Assembly (NCBI GenBank): GCA_943846655.1
Contig: OX044352.1
Location: 620,001 to 684,000 of the forward strand
DNA from: Porticoccus sp002390525
GTDB lineage: Bacteria; Pseudomonadota; Gammaproteobacteria; Pseudomonadales; Porticoccaceae
Direction of reading: 5' to 3'
Length of the DNA: 64,000 nt
The position numbers and the translations under genes were made by a program. A model generated the notes under the pieces. That model saw only the letters and a list, made by a program, of their open reading frames with translations. It searched no databases and had not been told where the DNA came from. Position 1 is the first letter of the stretch, and the number at the start of each line of letters is the position of its first letter. Below, in pieces: positions 8,951 through 17,590 of this stretch.

Positions 8951-10561
8951 CTAAGGCGATAATTTTTTTATTCTGCACCCTAAAAATACTAATAAAAAGG
9001 ATAAGATAATTACTGGATAAGATCCATTTCTTGTAAAGGGGGTTGAGCCGCTCCTTGGAAAAAGAGTGCCCTCTAAAATTCCTCGATTAAATGATGGTAT
9101 AGTAATTGATACTTTTCCATCAGCTTCTATTAGCGCACTAATACCATCATTAGTTGCTCGAATTAGGGCCTTTCTGTTTTCTATTGCTCGCATGCGAGCA
9201 ATTTGGAAATGCTGCTTAGGACCAATAGTTTTTCCAAACCAGCTATCGTTACTCATAGTTAAAAGTATGTTGGAGTTTATTGCAGAACTTCTTACCAGTT
9301 CTGAATAAGCTACTTCATAGCAAATTGATGTCCCAATATTTATATTATTTTTTATAATAATATTTCTTTGATCTTTAGGGCCAGAGCTAAACGCAGACAT
9401 AGGTAAATCAAAAAATTTAATAGTTCCCCTTAACCATTTTTCAAAAGGAACATATTCACCAAAAGGAACTAAATGTTGCTTATGGTAAATACCTGATCCT
9501 TGTCCTAAAGCTAATGCTGAATTGAAATAACGAGGATTATTTTTTTTATTTGACTGGGGGTGGCTTTCTAATATAGTTGGAACACCAACAATTATTGCAG
9601 TGTTAGCAGCTATCGCGTCTTTTTTAATAGAATCAAGATAGCTAGATACCTCATGTTGAAATGCTGGAATTGCTGCCTCTGGCCAAACTACTAAATCATT
9701 GTTAATTATACTTCTGGTATCTTTTTGATATTGAGAGAGGATACTATTTAGTTTTTCTCGATCCCATGAATACCAAAGAGGTATGGCTGGCTGTATTAAA
9801 CCTATTGATACAGACTTATTTAATGGTTTTGTCCATTCAATTTTCTTTAAATGCAGGCCGCCCACCCAAAAAAATATCACTAGCGATAATGCGCACACTA
9901 TGGATATAAAAATAAATTGGTTTTGTGAGCTTTTAGCTTTAGTTTTCAGTTGAAATAAAAAACCTAGTAACACGCTACAAAAAGCCACTATCCAACTTAT
10001 CCCAAGCACACCGGTAACTGGAGCCCAACCTGATAACCATGTGTCAGTGTGGGCATAACCGAGGTAGAGCCATGGGAAACCAGAAAATACCCACCCACGA
10101 AACCATTCACCCAGAACCCATAAACTAGGGAATACCAAGAAAAAAGTAAACACTGCATTATGAGAGGGCCTCAAATCATCAATAGATTTAGATTTTATGT
10201 AGTTGAACTTTGAAAATATAGCAAATGGTAGTGCGAACAAGATCGATAAAAAGATAATAAATATCGTTATCAATAAAGCAGAGAGTTCTAAGCTTGCTTG
10301 GCCATAGCGATGAATGCTAACAAAAATCCAAGATGCTCCAACCGAGTATAGACCGATTGCATAGCTCAGACTTCTGAAGAAAACTAATCTAAATGACAAC
10401 TTTCTTTGTGTATATCTTAGAGTTAGAACTGAGAATCCACCTACAGAGATGATCCCTAAAAACCAAAAATCAAAAGGGGCCATAGAAAAAGGTAAAATCG
10501 AACCAAACAGAATCAATAAGAGGGTATTTTTTATATCATATTTTGTTAAAAAATAGCTCAC
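8951..10561 (-). CDS. lnt: Apolipoprotein N-acyltransferase
   Basis: Lnt adds the third acyl chain to the N-terminal cysteine of lipoproteins in the inner membrane, which lets the Lol system sort them to the outer membrane. The 536-residue product has about six hydrophobic N-terminal segments, then a nitrilase-like periplasmic domain with the Glu-Lys-Cys triad: Glu in VVWPEAAIPAF, Lys in GIYHKQHLVPFGEY and Cys in GTSICYEVAYSE. A final hydrophobic segment anchors the C-terminus. It lies downstream of corC, in the usual phoH-ybeY-corC-lnt order. Local substrates include LptE and LolB. Confidence 0.95.
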   Translation of the reverse strand: MSYFLTKYDIKNTLLLILFGSILPFSMAPFDFWFLGIISVGGFSVLTLRYTQRKLSFRLVFFRSLSYAIGLYSVGASWIFVSIHRYGQASLELSALLITIFIIFLSILFALPFAIFSKFNYIKSKSIDDLRPSHNAVFTFFLVFPSLWVLGEWFRGWVFSGFPWLYLGYAHTDTWLSGWAPVTGVLGISWIVAFCSVLLGFLFQLKTKAKSSQNQFIFISIVCALSLVIFFWVGGLHLKKIEWTKPLNKSVSIGLIQPAIPLWYSWDREKLNSILSQYQKDTRSIINNDLVVWPEAAIPAFQHEVSSYLDSIKKDAIAANTAIIVGVPTILESHPQSNKKNNPRYFNSALALGQGSGIYHKQHLVPFGEYVPFEKWLRGTIKFFDLPMSAFSSGPKDQRNIIIKNNINIGTSICYEVAYSELVRSSAINSNILLTMSNDSWFGKTIGPKQHFQIARMRAIENRKALIRATNDGISALIEADGKVSITIPSFNRGILEGTLFPRSGSTPFTRNGSYPVIILSFLLVFLGCRIKKLSP

Positions 10562-10644
10562 AGGTATTAAATTTCCTAAAAAATAAAAATTTAATCACAA
10601 GATCAATATACACCTTGTAAAGCAACACGCTTATTAAAAAAAAT

Positions 10645-11484
10645 TTACTTCGATATGATTTGCATTTCTAACGATTTAACTTGTCGATTATTTCCCTCAG
10701 ATACCTTAAATATGAAATTATCTATATTTATAGATTCACCAACTTTAGGCATTCGACCGAATCCATGTACAATAATCCCACCAATTGTATCAAATTCCTC
10801 GTCACTGATTTTTACAGAAAAGTACTCATTAAAATCCTCTATAGCTGTTAGAGCATTTATAAAGTATGCATCATTGTTTAAAACGATAATCATTTCTTGT
10901 TCAGCATCATCTGTTTCATCTTGTATTTCTCCAACAATCTCCTCTAGTATATCTTCAATAGTTATGAGGCCGGCTATACCTCCATATTCATCTACTACGA
11001 TTGCCATATGGTATCTCTGTTCTCGGAATTCTTTTAAAAGGATATTGAGCCGTTTGCTTTCGGGAACAATAGCAGCTGGTCGTATTACAGTTTCGATATC
11101 GAAGGTTTCCTGACCCTCGAGAATGAGCGGTAAAAGTTCTTTTGCCAAAAGGATTCCTGTTATATTGTCGGCATTCTCGTCAAGTACAGGGTATCGAGAG
11201 TGCCTATTTTCGACAACAAACTCCAGAATATCACCTAAATTATGATGTTGGGGTATGATAGCCATTTGTGAGCGCGGAATCATAATCTCTCTAACTTGTT
11301 TGTCACAGACGTTCAGTGCACCTTCGATCATTTCTAGTGCATCACTATCGATGATGTCATTTGCTTGTGCCGAAGCTAGCAGATCTGTGAAGTCTTCTTT
11401 TGATTTAGGGGTCGGCGAAAAAATACTAGTCAGTTTTTCAAACCACCCCTTTCTTTTTAAATTGGCCTTTTCACCATCAGTCAT
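10645..11484 (-). CDS. corC: CBS-domain protein CorC/YbeX
   Basis: The 279-residue protein has two CBS motifs (IMIPRSQMAIIP near residue 65; AAIVPESKRLNILLKEF near 130) and a C-terminal CorC_HlyC domain (FDTIGGIIVHGFGRMPKVGE near 235). It lacks the membrane-spanning CNNM domain found in larger relatives, so it is the soluble YbeX type. Family knowledge links it to Mg2+/Co2+ homeostasis and to rRNA/ribosome maturation together with YbeY. Its start overlaps the ybeY stop by 4 bases. Confidence 0.9.
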   Translation of the reverse strand: MTDGEKANLKRKGWFEKLTSIFSPTPKSKEDFTDLLASAQANDIIDSDALEMIEGALNVCDKQVREIMIPRSQMAIIPQHHNLGDILEFVVENRHSRYPVLDENADNITGILLAKELLPLILEGQETFDIETVIRPAAIVPESKRLNILLKEFREQRYHMAIVVDEYGGIAGLITIEDILEEIVGEIQDETDDAEQEMIIVLNNDAYFINALTAIEDFNEYFSVKISDEEFDTIGGIIVHGFGRMPKVGESINIDNFIFKVSEGNNRQVKSLEMQIISK

Positions 11485-11954
11485 GAGTTATTGATATCTC
11501 CAATTTTTATATATGGCGATGGAAAATTCAAATCACCAAGAATCTTGATTTCTAACGCTTCCATATTTTTTGCAGCTAAATCATCTTCATGATCGTATCC
11601 AATAAGATGTAAGCTACCATGAACTATCATGTGGGCCCAGTGCGCATTTATTTCTTTATTTTGTTCAATTGCTTCGCGTATGACAACCTGAACGCACACA
11701 GCGAGATCACCTAGTAGGGGGAAATTAAAAGATTTTGGCAGATCTGCCGGAAATGATAATATATTAGTCGCACAATTTTTTTTTCGAAACCGATAGTTCA
11801 GTTTGGCGCTTTCATCTTCATTAATTATTCTAATGGCAACTTCTGCTGAGTTTTTATAATTAGACAAAGAGGCTGACACCCATTGGTGAAAACATGTTTG
11901 ATCTGGAATGTCTTCGTAACTAGAGACATTTTCTATATCTACATTAACTTTCAT
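11481..11954 (-). CDS. ybeY: Endoribonuclease YbeY
   Basis: YbeY is a zinc-dependent endoribonuclease needed for 16S rRNA 3'-end maturation and late ribosome quality control. The 157-residue product contains the metal-binding motif HGSLHLIGYDH near residue 112 (three histidines), preceded by the conserved NILSFPAD segment near 63. It overlaps corC by 4 bases and follows phoH by 25 bases, so the three are likely one transcript. Confidence 0.95.
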   Translation of the reverse strand: MKVNVDIENVSSYEDIPDQTCFHQWVSASLSNYKNSAEVAIRIINEDESAKLNYRFRKKNCATNILSFPADLPKSFNFPLLGDLAVCVQVVIREAIEQNKEINAHWAHMIVHGSLHLIGYDHEDDLAAKNMEALEIKILGDLNFPSPYIKIGDINNS

Positions 11955-11979
11955 GATGAAAATAAATCAATCTAATTTT

Positions 11980-12993
11980 TTATAAATTGTCTTTTTCATA
12001 TGTTTCATATGCATCAACAATTTTGGTTACCAATGGATGTCGGACTGTATCTTGAGATACAAATCTAGAGAAGCTTATACCTTCAACACCCTTAAGTACA
12101 TCATAAACATGAAGAAGCCCTGATTGACCCCTGGTTGGCAAATCAATTTGCGAGGCATCACCAGTAATAACTGCTGTTGAATTAAAACCTATTCTTGTTA
12201 AAAACATTTTCATTTGCTCACGAGTAGTATTTTGGCTTTCATCTAAAATAATATATGAATTTTTTAAGGTTCTTCCACGCATGAATGCAAGAGGAGCGAC
12301 TTCAATAATATTTCGGTCTATCAATTTTTCAGCTGTCTCTATCCCAAGCATTTCATACAACGCATCATAAAGTGGGCGTAAGTAAGGGTCAACTTTTTGA
12401 CTAATATCTCCGGGAAGAAAACCAAGTTTTTCACCAGCTTCAACAGCCGGTCGCACTAATAAAATTCTTTCTATTTTGTCTTGCAGTAAGGATTCCACAG
12501 CACATGCAACAGCAAGATATGTTTTACCTGTTCCCGCTGGGCCTTCACCAAAATTTATAGCATGAGTCTTTATTGCTTCAATATATTTTTGTTGATTGGC
12601 TCCATGAGCTTTTATGATCCCAGTTTTTGTCTTTATTGATAAAGGAATTTTTATTTTTTCAGACATTATTGACGCCTCATCATCGATTTTTTTTGATTTA
12701 ATCATAGAGAGCTCAAGGTTTACATGCCCAATAGTTAGATGGATCTGATCTGCGGTTAGATCTTTACCAGTAAATAAAAAATCTTTATAAAGAGTAGTAA
12801 GAATTCTTTCTGCTCTAAGTGTTTTATTGCTATCACCATAAAATGAGAAAATGTTGCCACGGTTATGTATTTTAATGTTTAGTCTCTTTTCTATTTGGTG
12901 GAGATGCTCGTCAAATTTACCACAAAGAGAAGCTAAGCCCTTGGTATCGTTTGGTTCAAGTACCATAGAACGCGATGCTAAATGATCCTTCAT
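11980..12993 (-). CDS. ybeZ: PhoH-family ATPase YbeZ
   Basis: PhoH-like P-loop ATPase, thought to act with YbeY in RNA metabolism. The 337-residue product shows Walker A GPAGTGKTYLA near residue 150, Walker B YIILDESQN near 247, and the PhoH motifs RPAVEAGEKLGFLPGD and TGDASQIDLP. An N-terminal KH-like region precedes the ATPase. Its start overlaps the miaB stop by 4 bases, giving an unbroken miaB-ybeZ-ybeY-corC-lnt series. Confidence 0.93.
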   Translation of the reverse strand: MKDHLASRSMVLEPNDTKGLASLCGKFDEHLHQIEKRLNIKIHNRGNIFSFYGDSNKTLRAERILTTLYKDFLFTGKDLTADQIHLTIGHVNLELSMIKSKKIDDEASIMSEKIKIPLSIKTKTGIIKAHGANQQKYIEAIKTHAINFGEGPAGTGKTYLAVACAVESLLQDKIERILLVRPAVEAGEKLGFLPGDISQKVDPYLRPLYDALYEMLGIETAEKLIDRNIIEVAPLAFMRGRTLKNSYIILDESQNTTREQMKMFLTRIGFNSTAVITGDASQIDLPTRGQSGLLHVYDVLKGVEGISFSRFVSQDTVRHPLVTKIVDAYETYEKDNL

Positions 12994-14327
12994 ATTTTTC
13001 CAGCTAGGGAGTTTCTCAAAGCTCCAGTTATAAGCACTGGAAGGAAATTACCTATTAAGGTGGTATCGTTTGATGTGAAGTTTACCACGCGATTATTTTC
13101 AGTTCGGCCCTGGAGTTGACTAGGATCTTTCTTAGAGATACCAGTGACTAAAATATTTTCGGTTTTTCCAACCATTTTCTCACTTATGGACATAGCTTGC
13201 TGATTGATTCTGTCTTGTAAAATTTTCAGCCTTAATTTTTTAGTTTCTTCTGAAGTTTCATCACTTAAATCTGAAGCAGGAGTTCCTGGCCTTTTACTGT
13301 ATATGAAACTGAAGCTCTGATCAAAACCCACTTCATGAATAAGTTCCATTGTTTTTTCAAAGTCTGATTCAGTTTCACCAGGAAATCCAACAATGAAGTC
13401 AGATGATATACTAATATCGGGACGAATTTTTCGAAGTTTTCTGATTTTTGATTTATATTCAATCGCAGTATGCCCGCGTTTCATTGCAGATAGTATTCGA
13501 TCTGACCCACTTTGTACCGGAAGATGGAGATGACTAACTAACTCAGGAACTTCTGCATAAGCTGATATTAAATTATCTGAAAATTCTACAGGGTGAGAGG
13601 TTGTGTAACGGATACGATCAATTCCTTCGATACCAGCTACATAGGTGATTAATTCAGCAAAATCACATATGCTTTCGTTAGGCATCTTGCCTCTGTAAGC
13701 GTTAACATTTTGCCCTAATAAATTAACCTCTCTGACCTTTTGTTGGGATAAATGAGTTATTTCTGCGAGTACATCAATGACTGGGCGACTAATTTCCTCT
13801 CCCCTCGTATAGGGTACTACACAGAACGTACAGTATTTGGAGCATCCTTCCATTATTGAAACAAAAGCTGTGGCTCCCTCAGATTCAGGCTGGGGTAACT
13901 GGTCGAATTTTTCGATTTCAGGAAAACTTATATCTATAACGGTCGGTATCGATTGTTCTCTTTTTTTATTCATCATCTCAGGTAAACGATGAAGTGTTTG
14001 GGGTCCAAAAATCAGATCTACAAAAGGAGCACGTTTAGCAATTGCTTGGCCTTCCTGACTAGCAACACAACCACCAACACCAATTATAAGGTTAGGATTT
14101 TTTTCTTTTAATTTTCTCCACCGACCTAATTGATGGTAAACTTTATCTTCAGCTTTTTCTCGAATAGAGCAAGTATTAAGAAGTAATACATCAGCTTCCT
14201 CAGGATCTTCAGTTGCTACCATTTGATGGCTGTCCCCAAGCAAATCACGCATTCTGGATGAATCATATTCATTCATTTGACATCCATGAGTGACGATATG
14301 GAGTTTTTTGTCGCTAATTTTTGACAT
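12990..14327 (-). CDS. miaB: tRNA methylthiotransferase MiaB
   Basis: MiaB is a radical-SAM enzyme that converts i6A37 to ms2i6A37 in tRNAs reading UNN codons. It has the three N-terminal cysteines for one Fe-S cluster (THGCQMNEYD, LLNTCSIRE, GVGGCVAS), the radical-SAM CxxxCxxC in GCSKYCTFCVVP near residue 153, and a C-terminal TRAM domain. The frame extends upstream to 14378, but the family start (KKLHIVTHGCQM) follows directly after the ATG at 14327, so I use that start, giving 445 residues. It is divergent from the DUF1820 gene and leads the ybeZ-ybeY-corC-lnt group. Confidence 0.95.
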   Translation of the reverse strand: MSKISDKKLHIVTHGCQMNEYDSSRMRDLLGDSHQMVATEDPEEADVLLLNTCSIREKAEDKVYHQLGRWRKLKEKNPNLIIGVGGCVASQEGQAIAKRAPFVDLIFGPQTLHRLPEMMNKKREQSIPTVIDISFPEIEKFDQLPQPESEGATAFVSIMEGCSKYCTFCVVPYTRGEEISRPVIDVLAEITHLSQQKVREVNLLGQNVNAYRGKMPNESICDFAELITYVAGIEGIDRIRYTTSHPVEFSDNLISAYAEVPELVSHLHLPVQSGSDRILSAMKRGHTAIEYKSKIRKLRKIRPDISISSDFIVGFPGETESDFEKTMELIHEVGFDQSFSFIYSKRPGTPASDLSDETSEETKKLRLKILQDRINQQAMSISEKMVGKTENILVTGISKKDPSQLQGRTENNRVVNFTSNDTTLIGNFLPVLITGALRNSLAGKI

Positions 14328-14435
14328 ATTTGGATTAGGTTTTGGATTATTTAATTTAATTTTGCATATTATAATCATAGAAGTAGTGAAAGCCCATCTT
14401 CCTGAGGACTAAGTTTATAAATAACCTATGATTCA

Positions 14436-14444
14436 TGGTATAAT
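14436..14444 (+). promoter_or_regulatory. Extended -10 promoter for the DUF1820 gene
   Basis: TGGTATAAT is a complete extended -10 element (TG-N-TATAAT). No good -35 is found 17 bases upstream, which extended -10 promoters can tolerate. Initiation near 14451 would leave about 40 bases of leader before the ATG at 14492, which has AGGG 7 bases upstream. Confidence 0.45.
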
Positions 14445-14491
14445 TGGATAAAGAACTTTAGTTTATACAAATTTAATTTCAGGGAAAAAAC

Positions 14492-14830
14492 ATGTCTTCA
14501 GCGGCAATGTACAAGGTAATTTTTTTAAATCAGGGTGAAGTATATGAAATGTATGCGAAGCAAGTTTATCAAAGTGATCTCTGGGGTTTTCTAGAAGTTG
14601 AGGAGTTTGTATTTGGGGAGCGAAGCCAAATGATAGTTGATCCAGCTGAGGAAAAACTCAAAAGTGAATTTTCTTCAATAAAACGAAGTTTTATTCCAGT
14701 TCATTCAGTTATACGGATAGATGAAGTTGAGAAAGAGGGTGTCTGTAAAATTTTAGATATTAAGATGGGTGATAACGTTACGAAACTAACTTATCCTGGC
14801 ACCGCTCCCAAACCTAAACCAAAACCTTGA
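14492..14830 (+). CDS. DUF1820 family protein
   Basis: This 112-residue protein belongs to the DUF1820 family, small cytoplasmic proteins of gammaproteobacteria with no assigned function. Recognisable family features are the opening YKVIFLNQGEVYEMYAK, the central LWGFLEVEEFVFGE and the RSFIPVHSVIRIDEVEKEG stretch. The tail is a Pro-Lys repeat (PKPKPKP). There is no signal peptide or membrane segment. It is divergent from miaB and convergent with the aminotransferase gene 3 bases away, and appears to be a single-gene unit with its own extended -10 promoter. Confidence 0.8.
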   Translation: MSSAAMYKVIFLNQGEVYEMYAKQVYQSDLWGFLEVEEFVFGERSQMIVDPAEEKLKSEFSSIKRSFIPVHSVIRIDEVEKEGVCKILDIKMGDNVTKLTYPGTAPKPKPKP

Positions 14831-14833
14831 ATA

Positions 14834-16120
14834 TCAGCTTCCAGTAACTTTGATTTTTTGCTGTATCGAAGCTAGTTTTATAGAGTTACACAATATTTCC
14901 ATTGCACTATTAATTTCATCGAGAGCAGGAAATGATGGAGCTATCCTTATATTTTTGTCCTCTGGATCGACCCCATACGGGAATGTAGCTCCCGCGGGTG
15001 TAAGCTTAACACCTGCTTCTGACGAAAGCCTCACAACCTCACTTGCTAAACCAGGTCTAGTATCTAGTGAAATAAAATAACCACCCTTCGGTGATGTCCA
15101 TGTAGCTAAGTTAGAATTTACGAAATTTAATTTTAACTGCTCTAAGACACAAGAGAACTTAGGCTCTAATAATTGAGCATGCTTTTTCATATGTTTTTTT
15201 AGATTCGGAAGATCTTTTATAACACTAAGGTGCCTTAACTGATTAATTTTATCTGGACCAATACAAAAAACTGACAAATGCTTTTGGATTGCATCAATAT
15301 TTTCTTTTGATGCCGCCAGAAAACACACACCAGAACCCGCGAAAGTTACTTTTGAGGTAGAGGTAAACTGAAGGACGCTATTACTAGTATTTTGCTTTTT
15401 GCAATAATTCATTATATTAGGAAGCTCTGGGGTATTGTCATGAAAATCATGAACGACATATGCATTGTCGTAAAAAACTTTGAATCCAGGTGAGCTTATA
15501 TTTCCTAGTTTAGCTAACCTTTCGATAGTATCTTGACTATATACACAACCTGTAGGATTTGAGTATTTGGGTACACACCATATACCTTTTATGCTGCTAT
15601 CATTTTTGACCAGCATTTCTACCTGATCCATGACAGGCCCTTTTTCATCCATCGGCACAGTTAGCATCTCAATACCAAATTCTTCACAAATAGAAAAATG
15701 GCGATCATAACCCGGAGATGGGCATAGAAATTTAATACTTTTTTGGTTACGCCAAGCAGAATTTGGGCCACTCAAACCAAATTGCCATGCGAATAACATT
15801 GTGAGGTACATCAAACTAAGGCTACTGTTTCCTCCGACAATAATTTCGTTTTTGTGAACACCCAGTAATTCTGCACCAAATGAACGCATTCCTGATAATC
15901 CAGCTATATCCCCATAGTTTCTCGCATCAACGCCCTCGGTTGAAAAATAATTACCTTTTAATGCTCCATCTAAGATATTTGATAGATCTAGTTGCTCTAC
16001 GGATGGTTTCCCTCTTGTTAGATCTAAATTTAAATTGCTTATTTTGAAGCTTTCATGTTTTTTTTTGAGTAATTCGTGCCAGTGTTCAAGCTCTTCACGA
16101 CTCATTTGATCAATTTGCAC
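14834..16120 (-). CDS. PLP-dependent aminotransferase of the MocR-like aspartate aminotransferase class
   Basis: The 428-residue fold-type I aminotransferase resembles the Aminotran_MocR-type group, which includes an aspartate aminotransferase studied in Mycobacterium. Visible features are LTRGKPSVEQLDLS near residue 35, ARNYGDIAGLSGMRSFGAEL near 76, the KYSNPTGCVYS substrate/PLP region near 193 and the Schiff-base lysine in STSKVTFAGSG near 260. The product probably exchanges amino groups between aspartate or a similar amino acid and 2-oxoglutarate; the precise substrate is not certain. The stop of the next gene upstream (epimerase) is 2 bases from its start, suggesting co-transcription. Confidence 0.8.
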   Translation of the reverse strand: MQIDQMSREELEHWHELLKKKHESFKISNLNLDLTRGKPSVEQLDLSNILDGALKGNYFSTEGVDARNYGDIAGLSGMRSFGAELLGVHKNEIIVGGNSSLSLMYLTMLFAWQFGLSGPNSAWRNQKSIKFLCPSPGYDRHFSICEEFGIEMLTVPMDEKGPVMDQVEMLVKNDSSIKGIWCVPKYSNPTGCVYSQDTIERLAKLGNISSPGFKVFYDNAYVVHDFHDNTPELPNIMNYCKKQNTSNSVLQFTSTSKVTFAGSGVCFLAASKENIDAIQKHLSVFCIGPDKINQLRHLSVIKDLPNLKKHMKKHAQLLEPKFSCVLEQLKLNFVNSNLATWTSPKGGYFISLDTRPGLASEVVRLSSEAGVKLTPAGATFPYGVDPEDKNIRIAPSFPALDEINSAMEILCNSIKLASIQQKIKVTGS

Positions 16121-16121
16121 G

Positions 16122-17159
16122 TTAGGACCCTTTAGTGTTTAAATTTTTAATAAACCAATTAGCAGTATTTTCAAGCCCTTCTTCAGCGCTATATAAAGGA
16201 TTATAGCCGAGAAATTTTTTGGCTTTAGTGATGTCAGCCAAGGAATGAAGGACATCCCCATTTCGAAAATCCTGATAGTTAGGTTTACTCTCTATAGTTT
16301 GATAATTATGTTTAGCGATATTTCGGACAAGAGTTTGGTGCAATTCATTTAGTGTTGTACTGGCTCCACATGCTACGTTATAGACTTGATTAACTGCGTT
16401 CACATTCGTCGAGGTTGCAGCAAGTATATTAGCTTGAATTGCATTATCAATATAGCAAAAATCTCTGGACGTGGAACCATCTCCATTAATGATGCATGCA
16501 TTTCCAGATAATAAAGAGTTTATCCACTTTGGTATTACTGCGGCATATGCACCATTCGGTGATTGCCTGGGCCCAAAAACATTAAAATATCTTAATCCGA
16601 TAGTTTCCATACCGTATATTTTTCCAAAAACGTCCGCATAAAGTTCATTTACATATTTTGTTACAGCATAAGGTGAAAGGGGTCGTCCTATTCTATCTTC
16701 AGTTTTTGGAAGAGCAGGGTGATCGCCATAAGTAGACGACGAAGCAGCATAAATAAAGCGCCTTATATTTGAATCTCTCGCTGCCAATAGCATATTTAAA
16801 AAGCCATTTATATTAGAGTCATTGGTCGCAATCGGATTTGCTATAGATCTGGGTATACTACCTAAAGCAGCTTGATGTAAAACGAAATCAGCACCATTAC
16901 ATACCTTCAAACAATCGTCTAGGTTTCTAATATCAGCCTCATAAAAAGTAAAATTTGACCAATTTTCTTTTATAGAGGCTTGAACGCTTGTTAAATTGTT
17001 ACCACTACTGTTCGAAAAATTATCAATCCCAATTACATTTTGATTTAGCTTAAGTAGTGCCTCCAACAAGTTCGACCCAACAAATCCAGCAACACCAGTT
17101 ATAACCCAAGTTTGGGGATTTTTTATGAGATCTTCTTTTGTTCGATTGTATGTAGGCAA
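16122..17159 (-). CDS. UDP-sugar 4-epimerase, WbpP/TviC-like SDR
   Basis: An extended short-chain dehydrogenase/reductase of the UDP-GlcNAc(A) 4-epimerase type. It has the NAD-binding GVAGFVGSNLLEAL near residue 20, AASSSTYGDHP near 138, the catalytic YAVTKY pair near 163 and the RYFNVFGPRQ motif near 190. The frame has no ATG before residue 180. The TTG at 17159 has AAGG 8 bases upstream and gives 345 residues with the N-terminus the WbpP family shows before TWVITG, so I prefer it to the TTG at 17270. Such enzymes make UDP-GalNAc or its uronic acid for surface polysaccharide, but no other polysaccharide genes are nearby. Confidence 0.82.
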   Translation of the reverse strand: MPTYNRTKEDLIKNPQTWVITGVAGFVGSNLLEALLKLNQNVIGIDNFSNSSGNNLTSVQASIKENWSNFTFYEADIRNLDDCLKVCNGADFVLHQAALGSIPRSIANPIATNDSNINGFLNMLLAARDSNIRRFIYAASSSTYGDHPALPKTEDRIGRPLSPYAVTKYVNELYADVFGKIYGMETIGLRYFNVFGPRQSPNGAYAAVIPKWINSLLSGNACIINGDGSTSRDFCYIDNAIQANILAATSTNVNAVNQVYNVACGASTTLNELHQTLVRNIAKHNYQTIESKPNYQDFRNGDVLHSLADITKAKKFLGYNPLYSAEEGLENTANWFIKNLNTKGS

Positions 17160-17322
17160 GCCTTGTACCTTATTTTTAAATTCAGATGTATTGACTAATG
17201 AAATTAAGACTAAATATTTGCTATATATAAATGCATATATGATACGACATAAAAACTGTCCATGTAACAAAAAATAAATGCTTTCTTATATCATCTATAT
17301 TGATCGGATGTACAAATCTTAA

Positions 17323-17368
17323 TAAAAAACAGTTGCATCGACAGATCTATGAATAGACTGTTTTTTTG
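17323..17368 (-). terminator. Possible bidirectional terminator between tRNA-Met and the epimerase gene
   Basis: AAAAAACAGT and ACTGTTTTTT form an A/U-rich stem around a 23-base loop that itself contains a short CTAT/ATAG stem. On the minus strand it lies about 50 bases beyond the tRNA-Met 3' end. The loop is long and the stem is weak in GC, so this is tentative. The rest of 17160-17416 shows nothing I can name. Confidence 0.33.
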
Positions 17369-17416
17369 ACAAAAAGTAGAACGCAATAGAAATCTACAAT
17401 AAAAGTAATAGTTAAA

Positions 17417-17493
17417 TGGTGGCTACGGGTGGACTTGAACCACCGACCCCAGCATTATGAATGCTGTGCTCTAACCAGCTGAGCTACGTAGCC
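17417..17493 (-). tRNA. tRNA-Met (CAT), elongator type
   Basis: The minus strand folds as a complete 77-base tRNA: acceptor GGCTACG/CGTAGCC, D-arm with GCTCAGCTGGTTAGAGC, anticodon stem CAGCA/TGCTG around TTCATAA (anticodon CAT), T-arm GGTGG-TTCAAGT-CCACC and an encoded 3' ACCA. The acceptor is fully paired from position 1, unlike initiator tRNAs, so this is the elongator form. A CAT anticodon could also be an Ile-lysidine tRNA, but the body matches elongator tRNA-Met. Confidence 0.95.
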
Positions 17494-17541
17494 ATTTAAG
17501 TAAATGAATTTTTTAAATTCTACTTAGGGAAGAGGTCGCGG

Positions 17542-17570
17542 ATTTTGTCGATTTCACCAAGCCTTGTCAA
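17542..17570 (-). promoter_or_regulatory. Stable-RNA promoter for tRNA-Met
   Basis: The minus strand has a perfect -35 TTGACA (17565-17570), a 17-base spacer and CAAAAT as the -10 (17542-17547). The bases just downstream, CCGCGACC, form a GC-rich discriminator in an AT-rich genome, typical of stringently controlled stable-RNA promoters. It lies just beyond the ychF stop (17591) and about 50 bases upstream of the tRNA. Confidence 0.6.
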
Positions 17571-17590
17571 GATTTTTTGATGGAGTTACA

